A stretch of 61,177 nt of DNA. Origin: Fibrobacteria bacterium (GTDB lineage: Bacteria > Fibrobacterota > Fibrobacteria > UBA11236). The position numbers and the translations under genes were made by a program. How positions within the stretch are numbered: position 1 is the first letter of the stretch; every line of letters begins with the position of its first letter. Shown piece by piece: positions 32,641 to 41,220 of this stretch. The notes below the pieces were generated by a model, which was not told the origin of the DNA, made no database searches, and was given only the letters and a program-made list of their open reading frames with translations. The stretch covers positions 1 to 61,177 of the forward strand of contig JAJNBB010000005.1 in NCBI GenBank assembly GCA_021155885.1. The letters run 5' to 3'.

Positions 32641-34620
32641 ATGCGCGTCCTCCTGATCGACAACCACGACTCCTTTTCCGCCATCCTGCGAAACGCCCTG
32701 TGGGAGCTGACGGGGGAAAAGCCCCTGTTCTTCCGCAACGACGAGCTGACGCGCGAGGACCTGCAATCCCTTTCCTTCGACGCGGCCGTGTTGTCGCCCG
32801 GCCCCGGCCACCCCTCCCGGGTGCGGGATTTCGGCGTCTGCCGGGACCTGCTCCAGCTTTATCCCGACCTGCCCGTGCTGGGCGTCTGCCTCGGGCATCA
32901 AGGCCTCGCCCACTTCGCCGGCGCGCGGGTGGTCCCCGTTCCGGGAGCCCTGCACGGACGCACCGGCCGCGTCCGCCACGGCGGCGAGGGCATCTTCCGC
33001 GGCCTGCCGGCCGACTTTGAGGCCATCCGGTACCACTCGCTCGCCGTCGAGGCGGATTCCCTGCCCAGTAACGTTCAGGTTACGGCGGTTTCCGTCGAGG
33101 ACGGCCGGATTATGGGCCTGGCCTTTCTCGACCGGCCCTGGCACGGCGTGCAGTTTCACCCCGAGTCGATCGGCACGCCTTCGGGCGCGGCCCTGCTGAA
33201 GAATTTCCTGGACCTCGCCGCACCCTCCCGCGCGGTTCCCGCCGCGCGTCCGCCGGGACCCGCCGAGACCCGCGCTCCGGTTCCCCCCGGTTCCCCGGTT
33301 CCGTTCCGGGAACTTTCCTGGCGCGATCCTGCCGAGGTGTTCTCCGGGTTTTTCACGGAAGCCTCGGGAACGTTCTGGCTGGATGGACGCCGGCCTCCCG
33401 CGTCCGCCGCATCGGGTTGGCCGGTGACGGTGATGGGAAAGGCCGGGGCGTTTTTCGAGTTTCGCGATTTCTCTTCCCTGCGGGACTGGATGGCCGGGCT
33501 GGATCTCGACGGAGATCGCGCCGCCCCGTGGGCGGGCTACCGGGGCGGCCCCGTGGGGCATCTCGCGTACGAACTCCATCGCGATACATTGGGGACAAAG
33601 AAGGAACCAGAGTTGCATTCAGGGGAACCGCTTTCCCGCTGGATGTTGCCTGAGGGATACCTCGTGTTCGACCAGGAGGCGGCGAGGGCGTTCGCCGCGT
33701 GGGAAGGGGAGGCTCCCCCCGGCTGGCTCCGGACGATCCTGGAGGCCTGGAACGAACCTCCGGTCCCGTCCGCCGTCTCCGCCTCGGCCCTGCCTCCCTT
33801 CCAGGAATGGGAACCGCTGCTGTCCGAAACGGAATACAAGGAGCGCGTGCTTTCGCTGCAGGATTCCATCGCGCGCGGGGAGACCTACGAGGCATGCCTG
33901 ACCCACGCGTTTTCGGCGCGTTCCCCGGCGGATGCCCGCGCGGTTTTTCGGCGCCTGCGGGAACGCAACCCCGCTCCCTATGCCGCCTGGCTGGCGTTTC
34001 CCGACGTCCGGATCCTTTCGGCCTCGCCCGAGTTATTCCTCGAGATCTCCCCCGCCGGCGTGCTGCGCGGCCGGCCGATCAAGGGGACGCGCCCGCGCGG
34101 AAAAAGCGCCGCCGAGGATGCGGCTTTGCGCGAGGGCCTGCGCGGCTCGGTCAAGGACGGCGCCGAGAACCGCATGATCGTGGATTTGACCCGCCACGAC
34201 TTCAGCCGCGTCTGCGCGCCGGGCAGCGTCGAGGTTCCCTTCTTTCTGGAGGTCGAGGCGCATCCCGCGGTGTTCCAGATGGTCTCGGAGGTTCGGGGCG
34301 CGCTGGCGGCGGCAAAGACCGCGCTGGACGCGGTGGAGGCCTGCTTTCCGGGAGGCTCGATGACGGGCGCACCCAAGGAGCGCACCGTGGAACTGCTGGA
34401 GAAGCTGGAGGCGGGGCCGCGCGGGGTGTATTCCGGAGCCCTGGGCTGGTTCACGCGCGGCGGCGCCCTGACGCTCTCGATGGTGATCCGGACCCTGGAA
34501 AACCGGGGTGACCGCTGGCGCGTCGGCTGCGGCGGCGCGGTCCTGGCCGATTCCGATCCCGAGGCGGAATGGCGCGAAGCCGTGCTCAAGGCCCGCAGCG
34601 TGATCGACGCGGCGGGTTAA
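32641..34620 (+). CDS. pabAB: Aminodeoxychorismate synthase, fused glutaminase-synthase
   Basis: 659 residues. Residues 1-195 are a class I glutaminase: LLIDNHDSF, nucleophile Cys in GVCLGHQG near 83 and the His-Glu pair in QFHPESIG near 176. A Pro-rich linker follows, and from about 395 the chorismate-binding domain: PIKGTRPRGK near 480 with the Lys that separates PabB from anthranilate synthase (PIAGT), ENRMIVDLTRHD, and CFPGGSMTGAPKERTVE near 575. It makes 4-amino-4-deoxychorismate for p-aminobenzoate and folate. No pabC is adjacent. Confidence 0.93.
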   Translation: MRVLLIDNHDSFSAILRNALWELTGEKPLFFRNDELTREDLQSLSFDAAVLSPGPGHPSRVRDFGVCRDLLQLYPDLPVLGVCLGHQGLAHFAGARVVPVPGALHGRTGRVRHGGEGIFRGLPADFEAIRYHSLAVEADSLPSNVQVTAVSVEDGRIMGLAFLDRPWHGVQFHPESIGTPSGAALLKNFLDLAAPSRAVPAARPPGPAETRAPVPPGSPVPFRELSWRDPAEVFSGFFTEASGTFWLDGRRPPASAASGWPVTVMGKAGAFFEFRDFSSLRDWMAGLDLDGDRAAPWAGYRGGPVGHLAYELHRDTLGTKKEPELHSGEPLSRWMLPEGYLVFDQEAARAFAAWEGEAPPGWLRTILEAWNEPPVPSAVSASALPPFQEWEPLLSETEYKERVLSLQDSIARGETYEACLTHAFSARSPADARAVFRRLRERNPAPYAAWLAFPDVRILSASPELFLEISPAGVLRGRPIKGTRPRGKSAAEDAALREGLRGSVKDGAENRMIVDLTRHDFSRVCAPGSVEVPFFLEVEAHPAVFQMVSEVRGALAAAKTALDAVEACFPGGSMTGAPKERTVELLEKLEAGPRGVYSGALGWFTRGGALTLSMVIRTLENRGDRWRVGCGGAVLADSDPEAEWREAVLKARSVIDAAG

Positions 34621-34655
34621 CTTTATAGGCTATGGGCGAAGACCGGGGGACAACG

Positions 34656-35249
34656 ATGAGGTTCTTTACGTGCGTGATTGTGCTTCTCGGGTCGCTGTGG
34701 GCGCTGCCTGCGCGCGCCGAGTTCCACGCGCAAGCGGGCGGCGGCCTTCACGTGCCGAACGGCGACAGCGCGCGCTTTTTCGAGAAGGGTTATCGCCTGG
34801 AACTGGGCGTGGAATACAAGTTCGGGAACAACCTCGGCCTGCTGGTGACGGGCGCCTATAACCGCGACAAGGTCGATGGAGACCGGATCAACGAGGAGAA
34901 TCCTTCCATCCCGGCGGCCGCGACCGTCACGGGCCACGCGGAGATCTATGAGCTGAACCTTTTGCCGAAGTTTTACCTGCTGGACTCCGAGAACCTCGGC
35001 GCCTACTTCATCGGAGGGGGAGGCCCGCGCTGGTTCGAGCGGAAGGTCACCATCACGCCTCCCGTCGGGGCCCCCACCCCCGCGCGCACCCTGGAAAAAT
35101 CCGAGCGCAGCCTTGCGCTCCAGGGAGGCTTCGGCGTCGAGGCGATATTGCCCGGCTCGTTGCGCATCGGCATCAACCCGATGTACACGATCGCCTTCGC
35201 CCAGCACCGCGTCGAATACGCGACGCTCACGATCTATTTGAAGCTATAG
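34656..35249 (+). CDS. Outer-membrane beta-barrel protein, small
   Basis: 197 residues with a signal peptide (about 1-20, ending ALPARAEF). The rest shows alternating polar/hydrophobic strands with Gly and aromatic girdle residues (YRLELGVEYKFGNNLGLLVTGAY; FYLLDSENLGAYFIGGGG; LRIGINPMYTIAFAQ) and ends in LTIYLKL, a typical barrel last strand. It is likely an eight-stranded OmpA/OmpW-like barrel. GGGGGA precedes the ATG at 34656. No partner is evident. Confidence 0.75.
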   Translation: MRFFTCVIVLLGSLWALPARAEFHAQAGGGLHVPNGDSARFFEKGYRLELGVEYKFGNNLGLLVTGAYNRDKVDGDRINEENPSIPAAATVTGHAEIYELNLLPKFYLLDSENLGAYFIGGGGPRWFERKVTITPPVGAPTPARTLEKSERSLALQGGFGVEAILPGSLRIGINPMYTIAFAQHRVEYATLTIYLKL

Positions 35250-35256
35250 CCGGGTT

Positions 35257-35610
35257 TCAGCCCGCGCAGCCGCGGTGCGTGAAGAAGGCCTCCAGGTCCT
35301 CGGCGCGGGCCAGGTCGGCCGCGAGCGCCTCACGCTCTTCGGCGGTCAACCGGATTTGCCGGGCCTCCGCCAGAATCCCGCGCCCCTCCACCAGCTCATT
35401 GAGCGAGATCGCCAGGTCCGTTCGCAGCAGCAGGGCTTGAAAGCGCAGCGGGGCCTGGGCTTTCGGATGCGCCGTCCCGGCCTCGTCCAGGAACCGGGCC
35501 GCTTCGGCGTGCGCGCGGCGCGCTTCGAGCGCCACGGCTTCGGCCAGGGCGGCGCGAAGGGCCGCGCTAGCGGCTGGGGACGGGCTCTCGGCGGAAGGCG
35601 GGGGCGTCAT
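35257..35610 (-). CDS. Small helical protein at the end of the PHP-glycosyltransferase operon
   Basis: 117 residues, Ala/Glu/Leu/Arg-rich and predicted all-helical (LRAALAEAVALEARRAHAEAARFL), resembling TPR-like repeats, with a Cys near the C-terminus (HRGCAG). There is no signal peptide. Its first 44 bases overlap the 3' end of the PHP-glycosyltransferase gene in another frame, so it is probably translated with it. Function unknown. Confidence 0.6.
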   Translation of the reverse strand: MTPPPSAESPSPAASAALRAALAEAVALEARRAHAEAARFLDEAGTAHPKAQAPLRFQALLLRTDLAISLNELVEGRGILAEARQIRLTAEEREALAADLARAEDLEAFFTHRGCAG

Positions 35611-38299
35611 GCGCCTTCAAGATAGGAAGGCGCAGCCCGCAATCCTGCAGCAAGCGGTCCATGAGGGGACCGGCCTCGAATTGCGCGGCGCGCTCCACGG
35701 CGGCGCGCCGGAAGGTGGCCGCCCCGTGCGGCTTCGTCAGGTACTCGGCCGCGAGGAAGGCCATGGCCTCCGGGGATCCCGCGTGAAATCCGCAGACCCC
35801 GTTCAGGATGAGATCGCGCGGGCCCTTGGTGTCGTAGGCGATCGCGGGCAGGCCGCAGGCCATGGCTTCGAGGAGCACGCAGGAGAAGGTGTCGAACCAC
35901 GAAGGGAGCAGGAGCAGATCGGCGGCCGCGAAGGCCGCGGCGAGCCGGGCGGGATCCATCCAGCCGAGAAAAACCGCGTCCGGAATTTTCTCCTTCAGCT
36001 CCTCCTCAAGGGGGCCGGTTCCCGCGAAGGCCAGCACGGCTTCGGGGCAGCGGCGGCGAATGTCCGCCAGCACCTGGGGAAGATCGCGCAGCCCTTTTTC
36101 GGCGCTGAGCCGACCCGCGAACAGAAGCACCTTCGCGCCTGCGCGCACCCCGGGAAGCACCTCGGCGCGCTCCACGGTCCGGGGGACGAACTCCGGACGG
36201 GTCCAGTGCGCGGTCAGGTGAAGCTTTTCGCGGGGAAGCCCGAATTCAGGGCTCGCGAAGAGATCGCGCTGCTCGGTATTGAGGAGGAACAGGCCGTCGA
36301 AGGCGCCGTAGAACGCGCGCAGAATGCGGCGCAGGCGATCGGATTGGTGGATGTCCATGTCGGCGTTGCGCCGCGCGAAATCCATCCAGTCGGTGTGCAC
36401 GTAAAAATGCGCGGGCACCCCGAAGGCGTGCTTCAGGTACAGGGCGATGGCGCCCATGGGCGCCTCCGTCGAACAGAGGATGCGGTCGTAGCCCCCGTCC
36501 TGAAACAGCTTTTGGACCTGCAGCAGGTCCGGCACCCGCAGGGGCTGGTCGGGATAGAACGGAAAGCGGAAGGTTTCCACCGATGGCAGCGATACCAGGT
36601 GTTCGCCGGCCTTTTCGGCGGGAACGTCGCAGGCGAAAAAATCGACGGGAAGGTTGCGGCGGCGCACCTCCTCCAGCGTGGCCTGCAAGGCGTGCGAAAC
36701 GCCGTTCTTGTCGAAGAGAGTGTCGGTCAGCCACAGCACGCGCCCCGCGGGGCGGCCGCGTCCCGTGCGTGCCGCGAAGTGGTCCACGAAGGCGCGGCGG
36801 TCGTTCAGCACGGCGTGCGTGGCGTAGGTGGCGCCGCCCAGGACCGTGGAGGCCAGCAGGGGGAAGGGGAGGCCGTCGGTCAGGTTGCCCAGGCTGGACT
36901 CCGCCGTATGCGGCGCGCGGACGGGCTTCTTCTTCTCCGTCCAGGAGCGAAAGTGGATGGGGAGCTCGAACTTCTCGAGGGCGTCCGCGAAGGAAAGCGC
37001 GGGCCCGCCTTGCGTGAAGGGACGCAACTTCGCGCCCAGGCGCCCCAGGAAAATTTCCTGCAGGGTGTGGAACATGCGCGGCAGCACCTCGCGCAGCGCC
37101 CGGATGTTGGCCTCGGGGGACGTTTTGCGCGCGATCGCGAGCGCGTCGATGTCGGCGAGCAGGGGCTTGTAGTCCTTCGAGGTGAGGACCTTCATCCACC
37201 ACGCCGGGCGCTTGCCGCGCAGCCCGCGGCTGAAAACCTTGAGGAAGCGCGAGGTGCGCCGGTGGCGGCGCAGTTCCATCAGGCCGTTGCCGATCATGAA
37301 CGCGTTGAGCTTCTGGCCGGGCTCTCCCTTGTGCAGAAGCAGGCGCACCAAACCGGGGTCCTCCATGCGCAGCGCCGACTGGGAGAAATACTCCAGGAAG
37401 GCCGCCGTAAGCTTCTCCTCGGCGCAGGGCACGCCGAAAGGGGCGATTCGCCCGTCGCGCAAGCCTTCGAGCGCGATTTCCGAAGGCTTGCGCCGCGACT
37501 GCCGCCAGCCGGGCGCGGCGATCAAAGTTCCCGTGGCGCCCGCGAACATCCCGAAGTGGCAGTCGGAGCCCCCCGTGATTTTCTTGACGAACGGATTGCG
37601 GCAGAAGTCGGACGCGCGGAGCCCGAGGCGGCGCTCCATCGATTCGAGGCGCTCCTCGTCCATGCCCCGCACCCATTCCAGCGTCAGCAGGTTCTGCCAG
37701 GAGTCCCGCTGCCCGTTCAGCGCCTCGAAGCGTTCGAACAGCAGCGCGAAGCGGTCCATGATGGAAACGTCGGGAAACTTACCCGGGGCGTAAAAGTGCA
37801 GGGGGTGGGCCAGCACGGTCGGCAGGTTGCGCTCCAGCGCAAAGGCCTGGAACTTGTAGATGTCCTTGCGCAGGGCCTGAAGCTTCTCTTCCTCCCCGGG
37901 CGTGAACCCGAAGGTGAGCACATGCACGCCGACCCCCGCGTCGGGGATCGTGCAGCTGAATTCCGCGCCGACCAGAACGTCCTCTCCCTTGTCAAGCAGG
38001 TCCCAGCAACTGCGCGCGTTGTTGTGGTTCGTGACCGTGACCACGTCCGAACCGTGGCGGCGCAGGGTGCGCACGAGTTCCTTCGTGGGCAGCCATGTCT
38101 CGGGAAGCCGCAGGAGGCGCCCGAGCGTCTCGTCCGGAACGTCGCTGTTGCGGTCGTGGCAGTGCAGGTCGACGCGCAGCACGTCGGCGGCGTCGAGCGA
38201 GGGGAGGGCGCGCCGGGCCTCGACGAGGGCGGTTTCGAGGTCGCTCTCGACGCGCGCGTTGAAGTTCCTGGACGCAGGGGCTTGGTTAAACGGGGACAT
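35567..38299 (-). CDS. Fusion of a PHP metallophosphoesterase domain and a GT4 glycosyltransferase
   Basis: 910 residues without a signal peptide. The N-terminal PHP domain (about 40-300) keeps nearly all metal ligands: H46 and H48 in DLHCHD, TNHN at 90-93 (Asn where Asp is usual), E113 in GAEFS, H126 in HVLTFG, H165 in LAHP and D246/H248 in GSDCH. Residues about 320-500 are an unassigned helical region. From about 520 a GT-B glycosyltransferase follows (ADRVLWLTDTLFDKNG-type start; LLFAGRLSAEKGL near 725; WFDTFSCVLLEAMACGLPAIA near 810 with the E-x7-E-like site). A strong GGGAGG lies before the ATG, inside the upstream gene, which it overlaps by 14 bases. PHP domains hydrolyse phosphoesters; the fused pair might process a glycosyl phosphate, which is inference. 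Confidence 0.82.
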   Translation of the reverse strand: MSPFNQAPASRNFNARVESDLETALVEARRALPSLDAADVLRVDLHCHDRNSDVPDETLGRLLRLPETWLPTKELVRTLRRHGSDVVTVTNHNNARSCWDLLDKGEDVLVGAEFSCTIPDAGVGVHVLTFGFTPGEEEKLQALRKDIYKFQAFALERNLPTVLAHPLHFYAPGKFPDVSIMDRFALLFERFEALNGQRDSWQNLLTLEWVRGMDEERLESMERRLGLRASDFCRNPFVKKITGGSDCHFGMFAGATGTLIAAPGWRQSRRKPSEIALEGLRDGRIAPFGVPCAEEKLTAAFLEYFSQSALRMEDPGLVRLLLHKGEPGQKLNAFMIGNGLMELRRHRRTSRFLKVFSRGLRGKRPAWWMKVLTSKDYKPLLADIDALAIARKTSPEANIRALREVLPRMFHTLQEIFLGRLGAKLRPFTQGGPALSFADALEKFELPIHFRSWTEKKKPVRAPHTAESSLGNLTDGLPFPLLASTVLGGATYATHAVLNDRRAFVDHFAARTGRGRPAGRVLWLTDTLFDKNGVSHALQATLEEVRRRNLPVDFFACDVPAEKAGEHLVSLPSVETFRFPFYPDQPLRVPDLLQVQKLFQDGGYDRILCSTEAPMGAIALYLKHAFGVPAHFYVHTDWMDFARRNADMDIHQSDRLRRILRAFYGAFDGLFLLNTEQRDLFASPEFGLPREKLHLTAHWTRPEFVPRTVERAEVLPGVRAGAKVLLFAGRLSAEKGLRDLPQVLADIRRRCPEAVLAFAGTGPLEEELKEKIPDAVFLGWMDPARLAAAFAAADLLLLPSWFDTFSCVLLEAMACGLPAIAYDTKGPRDLILNGVCGFHAGSPEAMAFLAAEYLTKPHGAATFRRAAVERAAQFEAGPLMDRLLQDCGLRLPILKAHDAPAFRREPVPSR

Positions 38300-40721
38300 T
38301 TTTCCTCCCGGTGGGAGAAGGGTTATCCCGGAGCGTTTCCGGGCGTGGGTCGGAATGAAAACGGAGGGATCCGGAAAGTTCCGGAAGGGGTATCCGCAGG
38401 TGCGGGCCGAGGAAATCGCCGTCGATCCCGCGCGCGCGGGCGAAGGCCGCGGGCAGGCACAGCACGAGGTTCGCCGGATCCTGATGTTCCCGGCGCGCGC
38501 AGGACCATTCCACGGTCACGGAACGCGTCCCGCATTCCAGGCGGAAGGCGACGTCCCCGTGCAAGGTCGGCGCGCCTTCGGCCCGGATCACGGCGCCCGG
38601 GCGGAACCATCCCTCGGGTGCTCCGGAAAGCAGCAACAGGCTTCCCTTGCCGCCGCGGCCGGGCTCTTCGCGGACCAGCAGGTCGCGGATCAGGTTCAGG
38701 AATTCGGCCGCGGCCCAGCCGTGATCGCCGTCGCCCATGCAGCCGCCGCCCGTGCGCGGGTGGATCGCCTCGGGCCAGGCGAGCGTGGGGCCGCCATGCC
38801 GGAGCAGCGCCTCGAGGATGTCGAAGGCGCGCGGGTCCTGGCGATGCATCAGCGCGCGGGCCAGCTGGGCCGAAAGGTAGGGGTTCAGCCCGGTGTGGAT
38901 GATTTTTTGCAGGAAGAGCCCGTCGCGGAGATTGCCGCGCACGAGGAATTCGACCGTCTCGGCGACCCACTCCGCGCGCGGGTCCACGATGGCGAGGGGA
39001 GAAACCGCCGCGAGGTTCCCCACCGCCGCGGAATCGATGCCCCGGTAGGGGGAGCAGGGCAGGCCCTCGCCTCCGGCGCGCTTGAACGTCTCGCGGATCG
39101 AGGCCTCGACCTCGGCGCGGTACTGCGTCAGCAGCACCTCGATCCAGGCGGTCTCGCGCGGCTTTTCCAGAAAGCGCGCCGCCCACAACAATTTTTCCAG
39201 TCCCGCCAGGCTCCAGAAGTTGTCCCAGTAGTAGTGGTCGTTCGGCCCGAAATGCTCCGCCGAGAACCCGGCGGGCAGCAACCCGTAATGCAACGAGGCG
39301 GGCGTCGCCCGTCCCGTGCGCCCGCGGCGCCGCATCGCGTCGATCCAGCGCGCGCCGCGCATCAGCGCCGGCCAGGCCCGCGCCAGCAGCGCCGGGTCGC
39401 CGCCGCGTTGCACGTGGCCGATCAGGGTCCACAGCGCCTGCCCGTTGCTGTCCCATTCGCCGTTCTGGCTGCGGAAGAACCCCGAGGGTTCCTGCCGCTC
39501 TAGGGAGCGGTCCATCTTGCCCGCGACGCGCGCGCGCATGCCCATCTGGTCGAACGCCAGCGCGATGAAGGCGGAGTCGCGGAACCAGTGCCCGTGGTAG
39601 AGGAAGGAGCCCGGCGAAAAGCGGTCGCCGTCGTCGAACACGTTCAGGCGCCCCTTCACGGCCCGGAACGCGGCGTCCAGCGCGGGGTGGGGGATCTCGA
39701 TACGCAACCCCGTTTTTTCCGCGGCGCGCAAGCGGTTCAATTCATTGTCGCGCGCGAAGCCGATTTCCTTCAGGCTCGGCAGGGCCGGCCTGGACTTGCC
39801 GCCGCGCGAAAGGATGCCCACGCAGACGATCTCGCGCTCGCCCGCGGCCGGAATTTCCAGGTCGAACTCCGCGACGGCCGAGAGCATCCCCGATTTCGAA
39901 ACCAGCCTCCGCTGGTCCAGGCCGCGGTCGGGGTGCACCAGCGAATCTCCCTGCCAGCGGTTCGACAGCGTCACGCGCTTCGGCAGTTCCGGAAAATAGA
40001 GCGCGTTCTTCCCGTTCACGCGAAAGAAATTTCCCTCCTGCCCGACCTCGCCGATGGGGCTGAACATGAGAGGATTATAGGGCCGCACGGCGATGCCGAG
40101 GATGAGCGCGCGGGGCTCCTGCGTGAGATTGCGCGCCCGGTGCGTGCACACCAGCCATTCCTGGTCTCCGTGCTTGACCGCCAGCGCTTCCGAGGTCCAT
40201 TCAAGACCCGGGGGAGCCGGGTACGCCGTGCGGATGCACGGGAGGGTGCCCTCCAGCAATTCCTGCCGCACGCCTTGCAGGCGGGGAGGCAAATAGTTCG
40301 CCCCCCCGGCGCGCAGGTAGGAGAAAAAGGACCAGCCATAGGGCCGCAGGGTGGCCATGCCCACGGGATCGATCATCGCTTCGCGTTGCGACCCGTTCGC
40401 GCCCAGCGCGGTCCAGTTGCGCGCGGTGAGATTGTTCTTGATCACGTTCGTGCCCGTCGGAAGGAACGCGGCCGAGTCGGGGTCGATTTGTCGCTCCACC
40501 CACCAGGGCCATACCCAGGTCGGGTTGCTCTGCACCGCCAAGGTGTTGTTGAGGCCGGCGAGGATGACGGAGAGCCCTTGCTCGACGAGTTCGGCGGGGA
40601 AGGAAATGTCGGCGGGCCGTCCCGCATGCCGGAGCGAGTTGAAGAGGGGGATCAGGTGCTTCTTGCCCGTCCAGCGGAGGTAGGTCCGCACCAGCGCGTC
40701 GCTGAGAAACGAAAAGTTCAA
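38286..40721 (-). CDS. Cytoplasmic (alpha/alpha)6 six-hairpin glycosidase-like protein
   Basis: 811 residues with no signal peptide. The N-terminal about 330 residues form a beta-rich domain. From about 345 the sequence looks like the six-hairpin glycosidases (GH15/GH63/debranching type): SFLYHGHWFRDSAFIALAFDQMG, NGEWDSNGQALWTLIGH, GLLPAGFSAEHFGPNDHYYWDNFWSLAGL and YRGIDSAAVGNL. Acidic residues in the WDSNGQ and HYYWDN segments are candidate catalytic ones; I cannot assign a family. The start is a TTG at 40721; a GTG 10 codons inside is an alternative. It overlaps the PHP-glycosyltransferase by 14 bases, so both probably act on the same glycan. Confidence 0.72.
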   Translation of the reverse strand: MNFSFLSDALVRTYLRWTGKKHLIPLFNSLRHAGRPADISFPAELVEQGLSVILAGLNNTLAVQSNPTWVWPWWVERQIDPDSAAFLPTGTNVIKNNLTARNWTALGANGSQREAMIDPVGMATLRPYGWSFFSYLRAGGANYLPPRLQGVRQELLEGTLPCIRTAYPAPPGLEWTSEALAVKHGDQEWLVCTHRARNLTQEPRALILGIAVRPYNPLMFSPIGEVGQEGNFFRVNGKNALYFPELPKRVTLSNRWQGDSLVHPDRGLDQRRLVSKSGMLSAVAEFDLEIPAAGEREIVCVGILSRGGKSRPALPSLKEIGFARDNELNRLRAAEKTGLRIEIPHPALDAAFRAVKGRLNVFDDGDRFSPGSFLYHGHWFRDSAFIALAFDQMGMRARVAGKMDRSLERQEPSGFFRSQNGEWDSNGQALWTLIGHVQRGGDPALLARAWPALMRGARWIDAMRRRGRTGRATPASLHYGLLPAGFSAEHFGPNDHYYWDNFWSLAGLEKLLWAARFLEKPRETAWIEVLLTQYRAEVEASIRETFKRAGGEGLPCSPYRGIDSAAVGNLAAVSPLAIVDPRAEWVAETVEFLVRGNLRDGLFLQKIIHTGLNPYLSAQLARALMHRQDPRAFDILEALLRHGGPTLAWPEAIHPRTGGGCMGDGDHGWAAAEFLNLIRDLLVREEPGRGGKGSLLLLSGAPEGWFRPGAVIRAEGAPTLHGDVAFRLECGTRSVTVEWSCARREHQDPANLVLCLPAAFARARGIDGDFLGPHLRIPLPELSGSLRFHSDPRPETLRDNPSPTGRKNVPV

Positions 40722-40764
40722 GTGGTGTCGAAAGCCTTGTAGTGCGGCATTTGCGGGTAAGAGT

Positions 40765-40792
40765 AACCGGTTTCGGACCGGCTGAACCGGTT
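40765..40792. promoter_or_regulatory. Twin AACCGGTT operator sites, 20 bp apart
   Basis: AACCGGTT occurs at 40765-40772 and 40785-40792; both are perfect palindromes and both are followed by a CGG (TTCGG or TCGG). The centre-to-centre distance of 20 bp is two helical turns. They lie 44 bases upstream of the glycosidase-like gene on the minus strand. A CG-centred palindrome of this kind is typical for LacI-family sugar regulators, though no such regulator gene is in this window. Confidence 0.5.
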
Positions 40793-40853
40793 CGGAAGAC
40801 CATGTAACGGGAGTGAAACATTATGGGAACGCGTTGGTTACCGAAACCCGGAT

Positions 40854-40869
40854 GTTAACACTTGTGAAC
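40854..40869. promoter_or_regulatory. 16-bp imperfect palindrome GTTnACAnnTGTnAAC
   Basis: GTTAACACTTGTGAAC matches its reverse complement at 12 of 16 positions. It is a candidate binding site within the divergent region; no regulator can be named. Confidence 0.35.
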
Positions 40870-41208
40870 AGATTGGGAGTAAAAATCCGGAGAAAAATCG
40901 TGCTTTTTGGAGAATTTTGGGGATTTTCCAGGCGAAACCGGGAAGGTTTGTGTCACTTCGTCACGCATGCGATGGCTCTCCGCGTCGTTCGAACCCCTTG
41001 TTCGCGGGGGTTCGCGACGGGGTAACCCGGCGGTCACGGGGCAGGGTAACCTGCGTGTATCGGATCCGGAAAATTCGAAAATCCCTCCGGGCCATGGCGG
41101 GCTCCCCGCCGGAGTTTATCCCGAGCTTGTCGAGGGCGGGCACTCCTCCCGCCGTTACTTTCCTTCCCAACCCCCAACCCCCAACGACGAAGCCGGGTCT
41201 TCAGGGAG

Positions 41209-41217
41209 TAATTTTCC
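41209..41217 (+). promoter_or_regulatory. Candidate -10/-7 element abutting bioA
   Basis: TAATTTTCC ends 3 bases before the bioA ATG at 41221, a looser match to the recurring motif. A GGGAG run lies just upstream (41204-41208), so its role is ambiguous: ribosome-binding site or part of the promoter. Confidence 0.3.
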
Positions 41218-41220
41218 CCC

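Larger units (their letters stand above)
40722..41220. other. Divergent intergenic region between the glycosidase-like gene and bioA (499 bp)
   Basis: This is the longest gene-free stretch. It is less GC-rich around 40740-40920 and carries twin AACCGGTT sites (40765 and 40785), a GTTnACA-type palindrome (40854), a possible third half-site GGTTACCGAAACC near 40837, and CCCCCAACCCCCAAC repeats (41168-41183). It ends with a promoter-like element directly before bioA. Short frames in it lack coding character. Confidence 0.6.

Noticed and set aside
35609..38902. Very long plus-strand frame opposite the PHP-glycosyltransferase gene
   Set aside because: No recognisable domain, biased Gly/Arg/Glu composition, and the minus-strand gene has clear motifs over the same region.
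40813..41025. Small gene in the 499-bp region before bioA
   Set aside because: No ribosome-binding site or coding composition; it overlaps operator-like sequences.
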